This document shows, one piece after another, positions 49,535-59,211 of a DNA stretch of 64,000 bases; within the stretch, counting starts at the first letter, position 1; each line of letters opens with the position of its first letter. The DNA is taken from NCBI GenBank assembly GCA_021325025.1, contig JAJPHZ010000038.1, forward strand, positions 62,001-126,000, read 5' to 3'. A program made the translations under genes and the position numbers. Source of the DNA: Pseudomonadota bacterium (GTDB lineage Bacteria; Desulfobacterota; Binatia; Binatales; Binataceae). Below the pieces are notes generated by a model that was not told the origin of the DNA, made no database searches, and was given only the letters and a program-made list of their open reading frames with translations.

Positions 49535-50065
49535 CTACATTTTGTACTTAAAATCCTCGGGCGACATCTTCTCGAGGATCTCCGACCATTTGTCGCGCGA
49601 CACCCCGGCCAGGTTCTGCTCCTTGGAATCGGCCTCGGCCGACTGCTGCAGCTCGCTGGACACCTCCAGCACCTTCTTGGCCACGTAGATCGGCGACTTG
49701 GTGCGCAGCGCCAGCGAGATCGCGTCGCTGGGCCGCGAGTCGATCTGCACCGTGCGCCCCTCGCGGGTTCTGACCTGGATGTGGGCGAAGTAGGTATTGT
49801 CGCGCAGCTCGGTGACCTCGACCGCCTCCACCGTGCCGCCCAGCTCGCCGAGCAGATTGCGCAGCAGATCGTGCGTCATCGGGCGCTGGGGCTTGATGCC
49901 CTCCAGCTCGGTCGCCATCGAGGCGGCCTCCAGCAGCCCGATCCAGATCGGCAGATTGAGCTTGTTGTCGGGGTCCTTGAGCACCACGATCGGCGTCTTG
50001 GTGTTGGGGTCGAGCGTCAGCGCGCCAACCGTCATTAAAATGAAATCTTCTCTGTGACCGGCCAT
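49535..50065 (-). CDS. Bifunctional nuclease (BFN/DUF151) family protein
   Basis: The 176-residue protein has the BFN domain: VVLKDPDNKLNLPIWIG, EAASMATELEGIK, RPMTHDLLRNLLGELG, and IDSRPSDAISLALRTKSPIYV (in two parts here by normal family divergence). The domain is widespread in bacteria and plants; nuclease activity has been reported for plant members, while the bacterial role is unclear. The last ~45 residues form an acidic tail. It ends at an intrinsic terminator. Confidence 0.9.
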   Translation of the reverse strand: MAGHREDFILMTVGALTLDPNTKTPIVVLKDPDNKLNLPIWIGLLEAASMATELEGIKPQRPMTHDLLRNLLGELGGTVEAVEVTELRDNTYFAHIQVRTREGRTVQIDSRPSDAISLALRTKSPIYVAKKVLEVSSELQQSAEADSKEQNLAGVSRDKWSEILEKMSPEDFKYKM

Positions 50066-50192
50066 GGGCTTCCCGCGAGGATTCGCTCCCTACGTCGTCA
50101 TCCCGTCTGAACCATCGATTCGGACTGTCCTAAGGCCATTGTGGACCAAAGGGGCGGCGATGGTCAACCAAGGCAGCCTCACAACTCCGCGT

Positions 50193-51599
50193 TCAGCGCG
50201 GCACCAGCCGGTCGATGACGTGATAGAGCTGATTGAGGTTGCGGCACTCCTCGACCAGGTCGCAATGCGGTCCGTAGCGCTCCATCTCGCTGTCGCCGAA
50301 GCCCCAGGTGTTCTTGCTTTCCGGATTGAGCCAGATGAGCTGCTTGGCGCGGCTTTTGATTTCGCGCAGGCACCAGTCGTGCGGCAGGTTGTAGTTGTTG
50401 CGCCCGTCGCCCAGCACAATCACCGTGGTCTTCTTGTTGACCGCGCCGATGTAGTCCTGCACGAAAGTGCGGAAGGCGTAGCCGAAATTGGAGTGCGCGT
50501 AGACGTTGATCAGGTCACCGCGCAGCGCGATGTCCAGCGCGTCCTTGATGTCGTTGTCGCGGAAGTGCTCGGTAATCTCGCCGATTTCCGCCACGAAGAT
50601 GAAGCTGCGCACCTTGGAGTACAAATCCTGCAACGAATAGACGAATTGCAGCATGAAGCGCGACACGTTGCGCACTGAATCCGACACGTCGCACAGGATG
50701 ACAACCTGGGGCTTTTCCTTCTTGCGCCGGTCAAAGCGCAGCTTAAACGGCACGCCGCCATAGACCAGGTTGGTGCGCAGCGTCTTCTTGATATCGAACC
50801 GCCCCTTCTTGGCCAGGCGTTTGCGCACCGAGATGATGTTCTTGAGGCGCTGCGCCAGGCGCGTGATCGCCTCGTTCATCTTCTCGATTTCCTGCGGCGT
50901 CAGGTACAAAAAGCTCTTCTCGCTGAGCTGCTGGAGGCGGTCGCTCTCGCGCGTCTTGAGGTCGCGCTTTTCGCGCTCGATTCGCACGTAGCGCCGGATG
51001 ATGTCCTGAAGCGCCTGCAGCCGGCGCTGCAGATACTCCTCCATCCGCGCCCGCGCGCCGTGCTCGGACTTGTCCAGTTGCTCGCGGAATTCCTCCAGCT
51101 CCCGTTCCAAGCGATCCAAACCCAGCTCGCGGGCCAGGGCGCGGGCGAAGTAGGCCTCTTCGATGGTGCGCTCGATGTTGCCCAGGCGCGCGTCGCGCGC
51201 GGCCTGCTGCAGCATCTTCTCCAACTGCCCGTTGTTGTTGCGCAACAGTGCCTTGGCCAGCTCGGAGAGCTCCTTGCCGTGCTTCTGGAGCATCTCCTCC
51301 ATCTGTTCGAGGAACTGTTGGAACTCCTCGTCGGACATCGACAACGCGTCCTGGACGCCCTGCCCCGCCTCCTTGATGACCTCGCCCAGACCCGAGAAAT
51401 ACAGATCGAACAGCTCGTCGAAGATGGGCACTTCGCTGGCCCGCTTGACCATCGTGGCGCGCAGCGCGGCGCGGAAGATGTCGCGCTCGGCCAGGCCGGC
51501 CAGGTCGGTGGCGGCAAAAGCGTCGAGCACTTCGGCGACCGAAACGCGCAGGCCGTTTTGGCGCAGCAGGTTGGCAAACTCGACCAGTTTTTCTTCCAT
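50193..51599 (-). CDS. CoxE-like VWA-domain protein
   Basis: The 468-residue protein has a long alpha-helical, Glu/Arg-rich N-terminal half, probably coiled coil, and a C-terminal von Willebrand A domain. The MIDAS motif is intact: CDVSDSVRN, then later metal-site residues around VLGDGRNN. VWA/CoxE proteins pair with MoxR ATPases to load metals or mature enzymes. The MoxR gene is 40 bases upstream on the same strand. GGAG precedes the ATG by about 9-10 bases. Confidence 0.92.
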   Translation of the reverse strand: MEEKLVEFANLLRQNGLRVSVAEVLDAFAATDLAGLAERDIFRAALRATMVKRASEVPIFDELFDLYFSGLGEVIKEAGQGVQDALSMSDEEFQQFLEQMEEMLQKHGKELSELAKALLRNNNGQLEKMLQQAARDARLGNIERTIEEAYFARALARELGLDRLERELEEFREQLDKSEHGARARMEEYLQRRLQALQDIIRRYVRIEREKRDLKTRESDRLQQLSEKSFLYLTPQEIEKMNEAITRLAQRLKNIISVRKRLAKKGRFDIKKTLRTNLVYGGVPFKLRFDRRKKEKPQVVILCDVSDSVRNVSRFMLQFVYSLQDLYSKVRSFIFVAEIGEITEHFRDNDIKDALDIALRGDLINVYAHSNFGYAFRTFVQDYIGAVNKKTTVIVLGDGRNNYNLPHDWCLREIKSRAKQLIWLNPESKNTWGFGDSEMERYGPHCDLVEECRNLNQLYHVIDRLVPR

Positions 51600-51639
51600 T
51601 GAGGATGGCTCCTGCGCAAGCGCCCGCCCGGCGCCGGAC

Positions 51640-52620
51640 CTAGTTGAGAAAATCCTTGTCGCTGCGGCCGCCGCCGCTCGGAGTCGGCGCCCCGCCGCCG
51701 CGCCGCGCCCGGCTCTTTTCCAGGTAGTCCTTGAGCTCTTCCTGCGCCTTGCGCACGTCGCCCTCGTACTTGACGATGGTGTCCAGTGTCTCGTTGACCA
51801 GCGCTTCGTCCAGGGTCTTGACGTTGAGCAGGGTCAGCGCCTTGACCCAGTCCAGGCTCTCGCTGATGCCGGGGGTCTTCTTCAAATCCAGCTTGCGCAG
51901 GGACTGGATTACTTGCACCACCTGTTCGGCCAGATTGTCGCTGACGTCGGGAATCTTGGTCTTGATGATTCGCAGTTCCTGCTCCTTGTCGGGGAAGTCG
52001 ATGTACAGGTGCAGGCAGCGGCGCTTGAGCGCGTCGGACATTTCGCGGGCGTTGTTGGAGGTCAGGATCACCAGCGGAATGTGTTTGGCCTTGAGCGTGC
52101 CCAGTTCCGGCACCGTGACCTGGAAGTCGGACAGCAGTTCGAGCAGGAAGGCCTCGAACTCGGCGTCGGCCTTGTCGATCTCATCGATCAACAGAACACA
52201 GGGCTGCTCGCTGCGAATCGCACGCAGCAGCGGGCGGGGCAGGATGAAGCGGTCGGAGAAGAAGACCTCGTCCTCGCTGGCAATGCGCTCCACGGCCTGG
52301 GCCAGGCCGCGCGCGCCATGGAGCACCTCGCCGACCTTGTCCTTTAAAATCTGGGTGTAAAGCAGTTGCTTGGCGTACTCCCATTCGTACAGCGCCTTGC
52401 TTTCGTCCAGACCCTCGTAGCACTGCAGGCGGATGAGCGGCTGACCTACCGCTTCGGCCAGTACCTTGCCGAGGTCGGTCTTGCCGACTCCCGCGGGACC
52501 TTCCACCAGCACCGGCTTCTTAAGTGCGTTCGCCAGATAAACCACCGTCGCGATGCGGCGGCTGGCGATGTAGTTGTACTTGCCGAACTGCTCGATTACG
52601 TCCTCGATACTTGAGAACAT
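51640..52620 (-). CDS. MoxR-family AAA+ ATPase
   Basis: The 326-residue AAA+ protein has Walker A (EGPAGVGKTDLGK), Walker B (CVLLIDEIDKAD), sensor I (ILTSNNAREM) and an arginine finger region (ALKRRCLHLYIDFP). MoxR ATPases form hexamers that act with VWA partners as chaperones for cofactor insertion or complex assembly, as in CoxD/CoxE of CO dehydrogenase. No CO-dehydrogenase genes are in view. The C-terminal ~25 residues are Gly/Arg-rich. Confidence 0.93.
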   Translation of the reverse strand: MFSSIEDVIEQFGKYNYIASRRIATVVYLANALKKPVLVEGPAGVGKTDLGKVLAEAVGQPLIRLQCYEGLDESKALYEWEYAKQLLYTQILKDKVGEVLHGARGLAQAVERIASEDEVFFSDRFILPRPLLRAIRSEQPCVLLIDEIDKADAEFEAFLLELLSDFQVTVPELGTLKAKHIPLVILTSNNAREMSDALKRRCLHLYIDFPDKEQELRIIKTKIPDVSDNLAEQVVQVIQSLRKLDLKKTPGISESLDWVKALTLLNVKTLDEALVNETLDTIVKYEGDVRKAQEELKDYLEKSRARRGGGAPTPSGGGRSDKDFLN

Positions 52621-52801
52621 CTACCCTCCTGGTTATTCCCGCCTGCCTGTTACAGGCTACTTGGGGTCGGGCAACCGGGCTACCCTAGCTACTTTGCCCC
52701 TTTTTTCAATACCTTGTGCGAGGAATCGAAGCCAGCCGGTCTGACCAAGCCCCCAATGCGGGCCCCGCTCATCCCGCGGACCGTTCCCGGTACACCTCTG
52801 T

Positions 52802-54031
52802 TCAGATATGCAGTTCCTCTGGTATCAGCCGGCCGGTGGCGAAGCGCTCCCGGGCCAGCGCGCTTGCGTCCAGCCTTTCATAACCGCCTTTAACGATCAA
52901 ATCCGCCAGCGCCTGGGCCGCCCCGTAGGATTGCATCACACCCCGCCCGCTGAAGGAATGGGCCTCGAACAGGCGCGGGCCGAGCCGTCCCACAATTGCG
53001 CTGCGGTCGGGACTGACGGCGTACAACCCGGCCCATCCGCCCACGTGGCGCAGGCGCTCGAAACAGCTCATGCGCGCATAAAGCCGCGGCCAGATTTCGT
53101 TTAAAAAAAACTGCTCGCCGTCGTATTGGAATGAATATCCCGGCGGGGTTTCGGGCGGCGAGTACCCGGCCAGAATGTGTGGACCCTCGTTATGGCAATA
53201 CAGCCCCGAGGTATCGACGATCATGCCATAGGCGGCCAAGTTGGTGACGCGGTTGTCCACCAGGCAAATCTGGCGCCGCACCGCTTCGGTGGGGGTGTCG
53301 ATGCCCAGCAGCTTGATCAGGTTGGGCGACCACGCGCCGCAGCAAATGGCCAGGGCGTCAGCGCGCAGTTCGAACAGACGGCCGGTTTCGGCCTCGGCCT
53401 CACGCGCATCCTGCGCCATCAGGCGCAGCAGACCTTCGTCGGGCAAATTTTCGTCCGCCTGCCAGCAGGTAAGCAGCACTTCGCCGGCTTGAGCCTCGAT
53501 GGCGTTGATAAAGATGCGATCGAAATAGCGTGCGCCCAATTCCTGGGACCGCGCCCGATAGTGCTGCTTGAGAAGATTGGGGTTGATCAACCCGTCGCGC
53601 GGCGCGAAGGTGGCGCCCGCGATACCCTCGAGCCGGTCGATTTCCGGCACCCGGCGTGCCACCTCGGCGGCGGTCAGTTCCTCAATGGGATGGCCGAACT
53701 GACGCTGCAACTCCAGATGGGCCAGTGCGCCGGCCCAGGTCTGCTGGTCGTAAAGCCACAGATAGCCCTTCTGGCGGAAGCCGACATCGGCGGCGATGCT
53801 TTCGTAATACTGGATCGAGGCACGGCACAGCGCGATATTGACCGGCTGCCACCAGGTGGCGCGCACGCCGCCGGCGTTGCGTTCGCTGGAACTGAGCCGT
53901 CCCGACAGATCGATATCCACCACGGTGGCGCGCACGCCGCGCTCGCCCAGCGCCATCGCCAGCGCACTGCCGACGATTCCGGCGCCGACAATGGCTACCT
54001 CGCAGCGCCCGCCGCACGCATCGTTATCCAT
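52802..54031 (-). CDS. FAD-dependent oxidoreductase (DAO family)
   Basis: The ~409-residue protein has an N-terminal FAD dinucleotide fold (VAIVGAGIVGSALAMALGERG) and an Asp-ending second strand (TVVDIDLSG). The C-terminal region is typical of glycine/sarcosine oxidase-like enzymes (HSFSGRGVMQSYGAAQALADLI). It probably oxidises an amino or hydroxy acid. ATG at 54031 is preferred over 54040 because AGGA lies 8 bases upstream. Monocistronic by position. Confidence 0.9.
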   Translation of the reverse strand: MDNDACGGRCEVAIVGAGIVGSALAMALGERGVRATVVDIDLSGRLSSSERNAGGVRATWWQPVNIALCRASIQYYESIAADVGFRQKGYLWLYDQQTWAGALAHLELQRQFGHPIEELTAAEVARRVPEIDRLEGIAGATFAPRDGLINPNLLKQHYRARSQELGARYFDRIFINAIEAQAGEVLLTCWQADENLPDEGLLRLMAQDAREAEAETGRLFELRADALAICCGAWSPNLIKLLGIDTPTEAVRRQICLVDNRVTNLAAYGMIVDTSGLYCHNEGPHILAGYSPPETPPGYSFQYDGEQFFLNEIWPRLYARMSCFERLRHVGGWAGLYAVSPDRSAIVGRLGPRLFEAHSFSGRGVMQSYGAAQALADLIVKGGYERLDASALARERFATGRLIPEELHI

Positions 54032-54137
54032 CCCTGGCATCCTACCAGAGAGGCCCCCGATCCGCTGACAAATGGCGCATCGGCGCCCTCCCCTTGCCCA
54101 CAGGCCGGCGTACTGCCAAGTTTAGCTACTACGAGCG

Positions 54138-54914
54138 ATGTGTACGCTGGCGCTATATCTGCGGGTCTTCCCGCAATTTCCGCTGGTGGTGGCCGCCAAC
54201 CGCGACGAGTTCCTGGCCCGGCCGGCCGCGGCGCCTACCACGCTGTGCCAGTATCCGCTGGTAGTTGGCGGCAAGGACCTGCGCGCCGGCGGTACCTGGC
54301 TGGCGATCAACGAACACGGGCTGATCGCCGGGTTGCTCAACCGCCGCTCCGAGTTGCCGGCTGATCCCGATCGGCGCTCACGCGGCCTGTTGTGTCTGGA
54401 CGCACTGAAGTTCCCCACCGTCAGCGAGGCGCTGCGCTTCGTGGTCGCACAGGCGCCCGAACGCTACAATCCGTTTAATCTGTTGCTGGCCTCGCGCGCT
54501 GAGGCGGCCGTGGCCCACAATCGCCAGGGCCGAATTGACGCGACCATGCTGGCCCCGGGCACGCACCTGCTGACCAACCTCGACGTCAACGACTTCGAGT
54601 GCCCGCGCATCAGCCGCTCCTTCAACCGTTTCGCGGCGCTGGCCTCCGAACGGTCGGTGGCCGACGATCCGCCGCTGATGCGCCAGCGCCTGGCCGCGCT
54701 GCTGTCGGACCATTCCACACAGCTCGATCCGCGCACCGGGCGCCCCAACTCGCTGTGCCTGCATCTGGGCGATTACGGAACGCGCGAGTCAAGCCTTGTC
54801 TTCGTCGACGCCCAGGGTCGCGTCGAGCACTATTTCGCGCCCGGCCCGCCCTGCACGACCGCATATGCCGCGGCGGCGGTGCCCGAGATGGATGGCCGCA
54901 AGCCGCGCGCCTGA
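54138..54914 (+). CDS. NRDE/TANGO2-family protein
   Basis: The 258-residue protein begins MCTLALYL, with the near-N-terminal Cys typical of this Ntn-hydrolase-like family, and has the diagnostic ANRDEFLARPA motif. LGDYGTRESSLV is near the C-terminus. Eukaryotic TANGO2 has been linked to lipid/haem or acyl-CoA metabolism; the bacterial role is unknown. It is divergent from the FAD oxidoreductase and converges on cusA-like. Confidence 0.9.
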   Translation: MCTLALYLRVFPQFPLVVAANRDEFLARPAAAPTTLCQYPLVVGGKDLRAGGTWLAINEHGLIAGLLNRRSELPADPDRRSRGLLCLDALKFPTVSEALRFVVAQAPERYNPFNLLLASRAEAAVAHNRQGRIDATMLAPGTHLLTNLDVNDFECPRISRSFNRFAALASERSVADDPPLMRQRLAALLSDHSTQLDPRTGRPNSLCLHLGDYGTRESSLVFVDAQGRVEHYFAPGPPCTTAYAAAAVPEMDGRKPRA

Positions 54915-54934
54915 GGTTCGCGATTTCTGTTGCG

Positions 54935-57900
54935 CTACGCCTTTGCGCCTGAGCCCGGAGCGTCGGGCGGACTGAACCAGGGATAGAGCAGCGGCACCAG
55001 ATACAAAGTCAGAATCGTTGCGGTGACCAGGCCGCCGATGACGACGGTGGCCAGCGGACGCTGCACTTCGGCCCCGATGCTGGTTGCCGTCGCCATCGGC
55101 ACAAAGCCCAGGCTGGCAACCAGCGCGGTCATCAGGACGGGACGCAAGCGGTCGGCCGCGCCTTCGCGCACTGCCTGTTTCAATGGCAAACCCTGATTGC
55201 GCAAGGTATTGATGTGACTGACCATCACGATGCCGTTGAGGACGGCCACGCCGAAGAGCGCAATAAAACCGACCGACGCGGACAAATTCAGATTAATGCC
55301 GCGCAGCCACAGGGCCGCGATTCCGCCCACCAGCGCGAAGGGCACGTCGAGCATGATCAGCAGCGATTGACCGACGTTTTCGAACGTCGCGAACAACAGG
55401 GCGAAGATAATCGCGATGGACACCGGCAGCACCACCGCGAGCCGGCGGTTGGCGCGCTGCTGGTTCTCGAATTGCCCGCCCCAGATCATTGAATAACCGG
55501 GCGGCAAGCGCACCGCGCGCTCCACGTTGGCGCGCGCAGCGGCAACGAAGCTGCCCAGGTCGATGCCGCGCACGTTGGTCTGGACCACCAGGCGGCGGCG
55601 AGCATTCTCGCGCGTGATCATCTCGGGGCTGTTGACCAGGTTGATGTCCGCCACCTGTCCGAGCTGGACAATCGCGCCGCTGGGCGCGATTAGCGGCAGC
55701 CTGGCCAGCACGTCGGGGTCGTTGCGCTCGCGCTCGGGCAGCCGCAGCGCGACCCCGAAACGCCGCTGGCCCAGGATCATCTCCGAGACCGGGCGGCTGC
55801 CCACCAGCGTTTCGATCATCTCACCGACATCGGAAACATTGAGCCCGTAGCGCGCCATCTCGGCGCGATTGAGCTGAATCTGCAGTTGGGGCACCCCTGA
55901 CGTCAGCTCCATTTGCGGATTGAAGGCGCCCGGCGTGGACGCCACCGCGGCCAGGGTCTTGCGCGCCAGCTCCTGAAGCGTGGCGATGTCGTCGCCGAAA
56001 ATTTTGATCGCCACGTCGCCGCGGATTCCGGTCACCATCTCGTCCATCCGCATCTCCATCGGCTGCGTAAAAGTATAGGCAACACCCGGTATGGCGCGCA
56101 GGGCCGCGGCGAGCTTGCCGATCAGTTCATCCTTGTCGCGGCAGCACTGCCATTTGCTCCGCGGTTGCAGGGCGAGATAGGAATCGGATTCATAAACCCC
56201 CATCGCCTCGGTCGCCAAATCGGGCCGGCCGAGCTTGGTCACCACGTTGGCAACCTCGGGAAAGCTCATGATCACCCGCTCAATTTGCCCGCCCAGACGG
56301 ATTGCTTCATCCAGCGAGATTCCCGGCAGCCGGCGCGAGGTTATGACCAGCGACCCTTCGTCCAGCCGGGGCATGAACTCGGTGCCGATATATCGCAGCG
56401 AGCCGATTGCAGCCGCCAGCACCAGCGCCGAGGCGCCCAGCACCAATCCGCGCCGTTCCATCACAAAGTCCAGCGAACGCCGGTAGCGGTCGCGCAGCCG
56501 ATCGAACCATCCGCTGCGCCGGCCTGACGCGCCGCCCGTGCGCAGCACGTAACTGGACAGTGCCGGCGCCATGGTCAGCGCCAGCAGCAGCGACCCGAAC
56601 AGGGCCGAGCATACGGTTACGGCCATGGGCCGGAACATCCGGCCCTCCATGCCTTGCAAGGTCAAAATCGGCAGGTAGACGGCAATGATGATGGTGACGG
56701 CAAACAGGATCGGGCGGGCCACCTCCGAGGCGGCCTCGCGAATAATCTCGCGATGCTCCAGCGCTTCGCCCTCCTCGAGGCGCCGCACGAAATACTCGAC
56801 CATCACGATGGTGCCGTCGACGATCATGCCAAAGTCAATCGCGCCCAGGCTCATCAGATTGGCGGATACCCCGAACACGTACATCCCGATGAACCCGAAC
56901 AGCATCGCCAGCGGTATGACCAGCGCAACAATCACCGCCGCGCGCAGCTCGCCCAGGAAAATCAGCAGGATGACGCTGACCAAAATGCCGGCTTCGATCA
57001 GGTTGTGTTTGACCGTATGCAGTGTACCTTCGATGACGTGCGATTGGTCGTAAAAGGGCACAAGCCGGACTCCCGCCGGAAGCCTCAGCGCAGCGATCCG
57101 GTCCTTGACCCGCTGGATGACGCGGCGGGCGTCGGCGCCCTTAAGGACGATCACCATGCCTGCCACCGCTTCGCCCCTGGCGTCGTAGGTCACGGCTCCC
57201 TGGCGCGGTAGCGCTCCAACCCTGACCTGCGCCACATCGCGCACCAACACCGGTACGCCGTTGTGCGCCAGCACCACCGTGTTGCCAAGATCGGCCGTGT
57301 CCAGTGCGCGGCCCAGCCCCAGAACCGTGTACTGCTGTTCGGCGTGCTGGATAAAGCCGCCGCCGAAGTTGGTGTTGTTCTCAGCGATGCGGGTCAAGAC
57401 GTCGTGCAGCGTCAGGTTGTAGCGGCGCAGTGCGTCGGGTTGCAACTCGATCACGTATTGTTTGGTAAAACCGCCCCAGGAATTGATTTCGCTGACCCCT
57501 GCAATCGCGCGCAGCTCGTAGCGCAACTGCCAGTCCTGGAGCGTCTTCAGGTCGGTCAGCGAAACGTTGCGGCTCTGCAGCGTGTATTGAAAGGCCTCGC
57601 CAAAGACGCTGGCCAGCGGGCCCATGACCGGCGAAAGTCCCGCCGGCAGCCGGCCACGCGCTTCGTTCAGCCGCTCATTAACCAGTTGGCGCGCCAGAAA
57701 AATCCCGATTTCGTCGTCGAACACCGCCGTGATCATCGACAAGCCCAGCTTGGAGGCCGAGCGCACGGTCAACATGTGTGGGATGCCCATCAGGGCCGTC
57801 TCGAGCGGGAAACTAACCAGGCGCTCGACTTCCGCCGGCGACATCCCGGGGCATTCGGTAGTTACCACCACCTGCGTGGGAGTAAGGTCGGGAAACGCCT

Positions 57901-58009
57901 CAATCGGGATATTCCACATGATATACGCGCCAAACACCGCCACGGCGCAGGTTGCCGCAAGCACGACCCATCGGTAGTCAAGGGCAAAATTGATCACCCG
58001 GCGCAGCAT
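54935..58009 (-). CDS. CusA/CzcA-type RND heavy-metal efflux pump
   Basis: The 1024-residue inner-membrane transporter drives proton-coupled export through the tripartite pump. The fourth membrane segment region GAIDFGMIVDGTIVMVEY carries the acidic residues of proton transfer and marks the HME-RND branch (metal cations) rather than drug pumps. Two large periplasmic loops are present. It lies five bases after the adaptor gene. Metal specificity is not predictable; CusA-style methionine pairs were not checked by alignment. Confidence 0.94.
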   Translation of the reverse strand: MLRRVINFALDYRWVVLAATCAVAVFGAYIMWNIPIEAFPDLTPTQVVVTTECPGMSPAEVERLVSFPLETALMGIPHMLTVRSASKLGLSMITAVFDDEIGIFLARQLVNERLNEARGRLPAGLSPVMGPLASVFGEAFQYTLQSRNVSLTDLKTLQDWQLRYELRAIAGVSEINSWGGFTKQYVIELQPDALRRYNLTLHDVLTRIAENNTNFGGGFIQHAEQQYTVLGLGRALDTADLGNTVVLAHNGVPVLVRDVAQVRVGALPRQGAVTYDARGEAVAGMVIVLKGADARRVIQRVKDRIAALRLPAGVRLVPFYDQSHVIEGTLHTVKHNLIEAGILVSVILLIFLGELRAAVIVALVIPLAMLFGFIGMYVFGVSANLMSLGAIDFGMIVDGTIVMVEYFVRRLEEGEALEHREIIREAASEVARPILFAVTIIIAVYLPILTLQGMEGRMFRPMAVTVCSALFGSLLLALTMAPALSSYVLRTGGASGRRSGWFDRLRDRYRRSLDFVMERRGLVLGASALVLAAAIGSLRYIGTEFMPRLDEGSLVITSRRLPGISLDEAIRLGGQIERVIMSFPEVANVVTKLGRPDLATEAMGVYESDSYLALQPRSKWQCCRDKDELIGKLAAALRAIPGVAYTFTQPMEMRMDEMVTGIRGDVAIKIFGDDIATLQELARKTLAAVASTPGAFNPQMELTSGVPQLQIQLNRAEMARYGLNVSDVGEMIETLVGSRPVSEMILGQRRFGVALRLPERERNDPDVLARLPLIAPSGAIVQLGQVADINLVNSPEMITRENARRRLVVQTNVRGIDLGSFVAAARANVERAVRLPPGYSMIWGGQFENQQRANRRLAVVLPVSIAIIFALLFATFENVGQSLLIMLDVPFALVGGIAALWLRGINLNLSASVGFIALFGVAVLNGIVMVSHINTLRNQGLPLKQAVREGAADRLRPVLMTALVASLGFVPMATATSIGAEVQRPLATVVIGGLVTATILTLYLVPLLYPWFSPPDAPGSGAKA

Positions 58010-58014
58010 CGCGA

Positions 58015-59211
58015 TCAGTCCTGCGACAAAGTCCGAGTCAGGAACTGGGACTTGACCACGAAGGCGCCGCCATCGACCACGGATTCGCCGGGCCTGACTC
58101 CGGCGCTGATTTCAACCAGGCCGCCGCGCCGCTCGCCTAGCCCCACCGGACGCACCTCGAAGGTGGCGTCGCCATGGCGGACGAAAACCACCGGGTTGCC
58201 GTTGAGGTCCTGAACTGCGACCTGATGCACAAAAATGGCTTCGCGCGAACCGCCCTTGGCGATTTCGGCGGTGGCAAACATGTTGGGCCGCAACAACCCC
58301 TCGCTGTTGGGTACCACCACGCGAACCGACAGCGTGCGCGTGGTCGGGTCCAGGCGCGGCCCAAGCTGGTCGACCCAGCCATTAAACACGGTGTCAGGAT
58401 AAGCGCGGACGCGAACGCTGGCCGCCAGGCCGACACGAACCTGATGGATGTCGGCCTCGTTCACCGCAGCGATCATCCACAGCGAGGAAAAATCCGAAAC
58501 GCTGAAAGTTTCCTGCCCCGGCTGAACGGCCGTGCCGGGCGTCACCATCCGCGCAATTACGACACCCGCGCGCGGCGTCTTAATCGGCATCGCATCGGCG
58601 TCGACATTGAGCCGCTCCAGGCCCCGTTCCGGAACCTGCAGCATTCCGGCCAGATGCGCCTGTGCGGCGCGGAGCGCCGCAGCCGCCTTTTCCTGCTCCG
58701 CAAGCGCGTTTTGGTACTGCAATTCGGAGCGCTCGGTCTCCTCGCGCGAGGCGTATTGGATGGCATACAGCCTGCGATAACGGTCGCGCACGGTACGCGT
58801 GTACGCGAGCTGCCGGCGGCAGCGCTCCACCTCGGCCAGCGCCGACTGGTAAGCGGCCACCGCGTCGTGCAGGTCGTGACTGTGCACCAGCGCCAGAACC
58901 TGCCCGGCGCGCACGCTGTCGCCCACGTTGGCAAAAACCTTGGTCACCGTACCGGGGAACAACACCCCGATGTGCTCGGTTCGCTGCTCATTGACGGTCA
59001 GCGAGCCGGGTGCGCTGACCACAACCGGCACCGAGCGCAGCGCGGCCGGTACGACGGTTATACCCGCCGCCCGCTGCGAGGACGGCGCGATGGTGATCTG
59101 GGCAATTCCTGCTCCGGCCGCGCCTTGCGGCGCGGTTGGCATATCACGCGAGCAGGCCAGGACAGCGGCCAACGCGCCGGCGGTCAGTACCGCGGCAATC
59201 GCACGCTTCAT
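58015..59211 (-). CDS. Periplasmic adaptor (membrane fusion) lipoprotein, CzcB/CusB-like
   Basis: The 398-residue protein has a lipobox (AVLACS) at its N-terminus. Lipoyl halves are present (GTVTKVFANVGDSVRAGQVLALVHS, quoted only in part), along with an alpha-hairpin (YQSALAEVERCRRQLAYTRTV) and beta-barrel segments. It connects the RND pump to the outer-membrane channel. The start overlaps the stop of the outer-membrane gene by four bases. Confidence 0.92.
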   Translation of the reverse strand: MKRAIAAVLTAGALAAVLACSRDMPTAPQGAAGAGIAQITIAPSSQRAAGITVVPAALRSVPVVVSAPGSLTVNEQRTEHIGVLFPGTVTKVFANVGDSVRAGQVLALVHSHDLHDAVAAYQSALAEVERCRRQLAYTRTVRDRYRRLYAIQYASREETERSELQYQNALAEQEKAAAALRAAQAHLAGMLQVPERGLERLNVDADAMPIKTPRAGVVIARMVTPGTAVQPGQETFSVSDFSSLWMIAAVNEADIHQVRVGLAASVRVRAYPDTVFNGWVDQLGPRLDPTTRTLSVRVVVPNSEGLLRPNMFATAEIAKGGSREAIFVHQVAVQDLNGNPVVFVRHGDATFEVRPVGLGERRGGLVEISAGVRPGESVVDGGAFVVKSQFLTRTLSQD

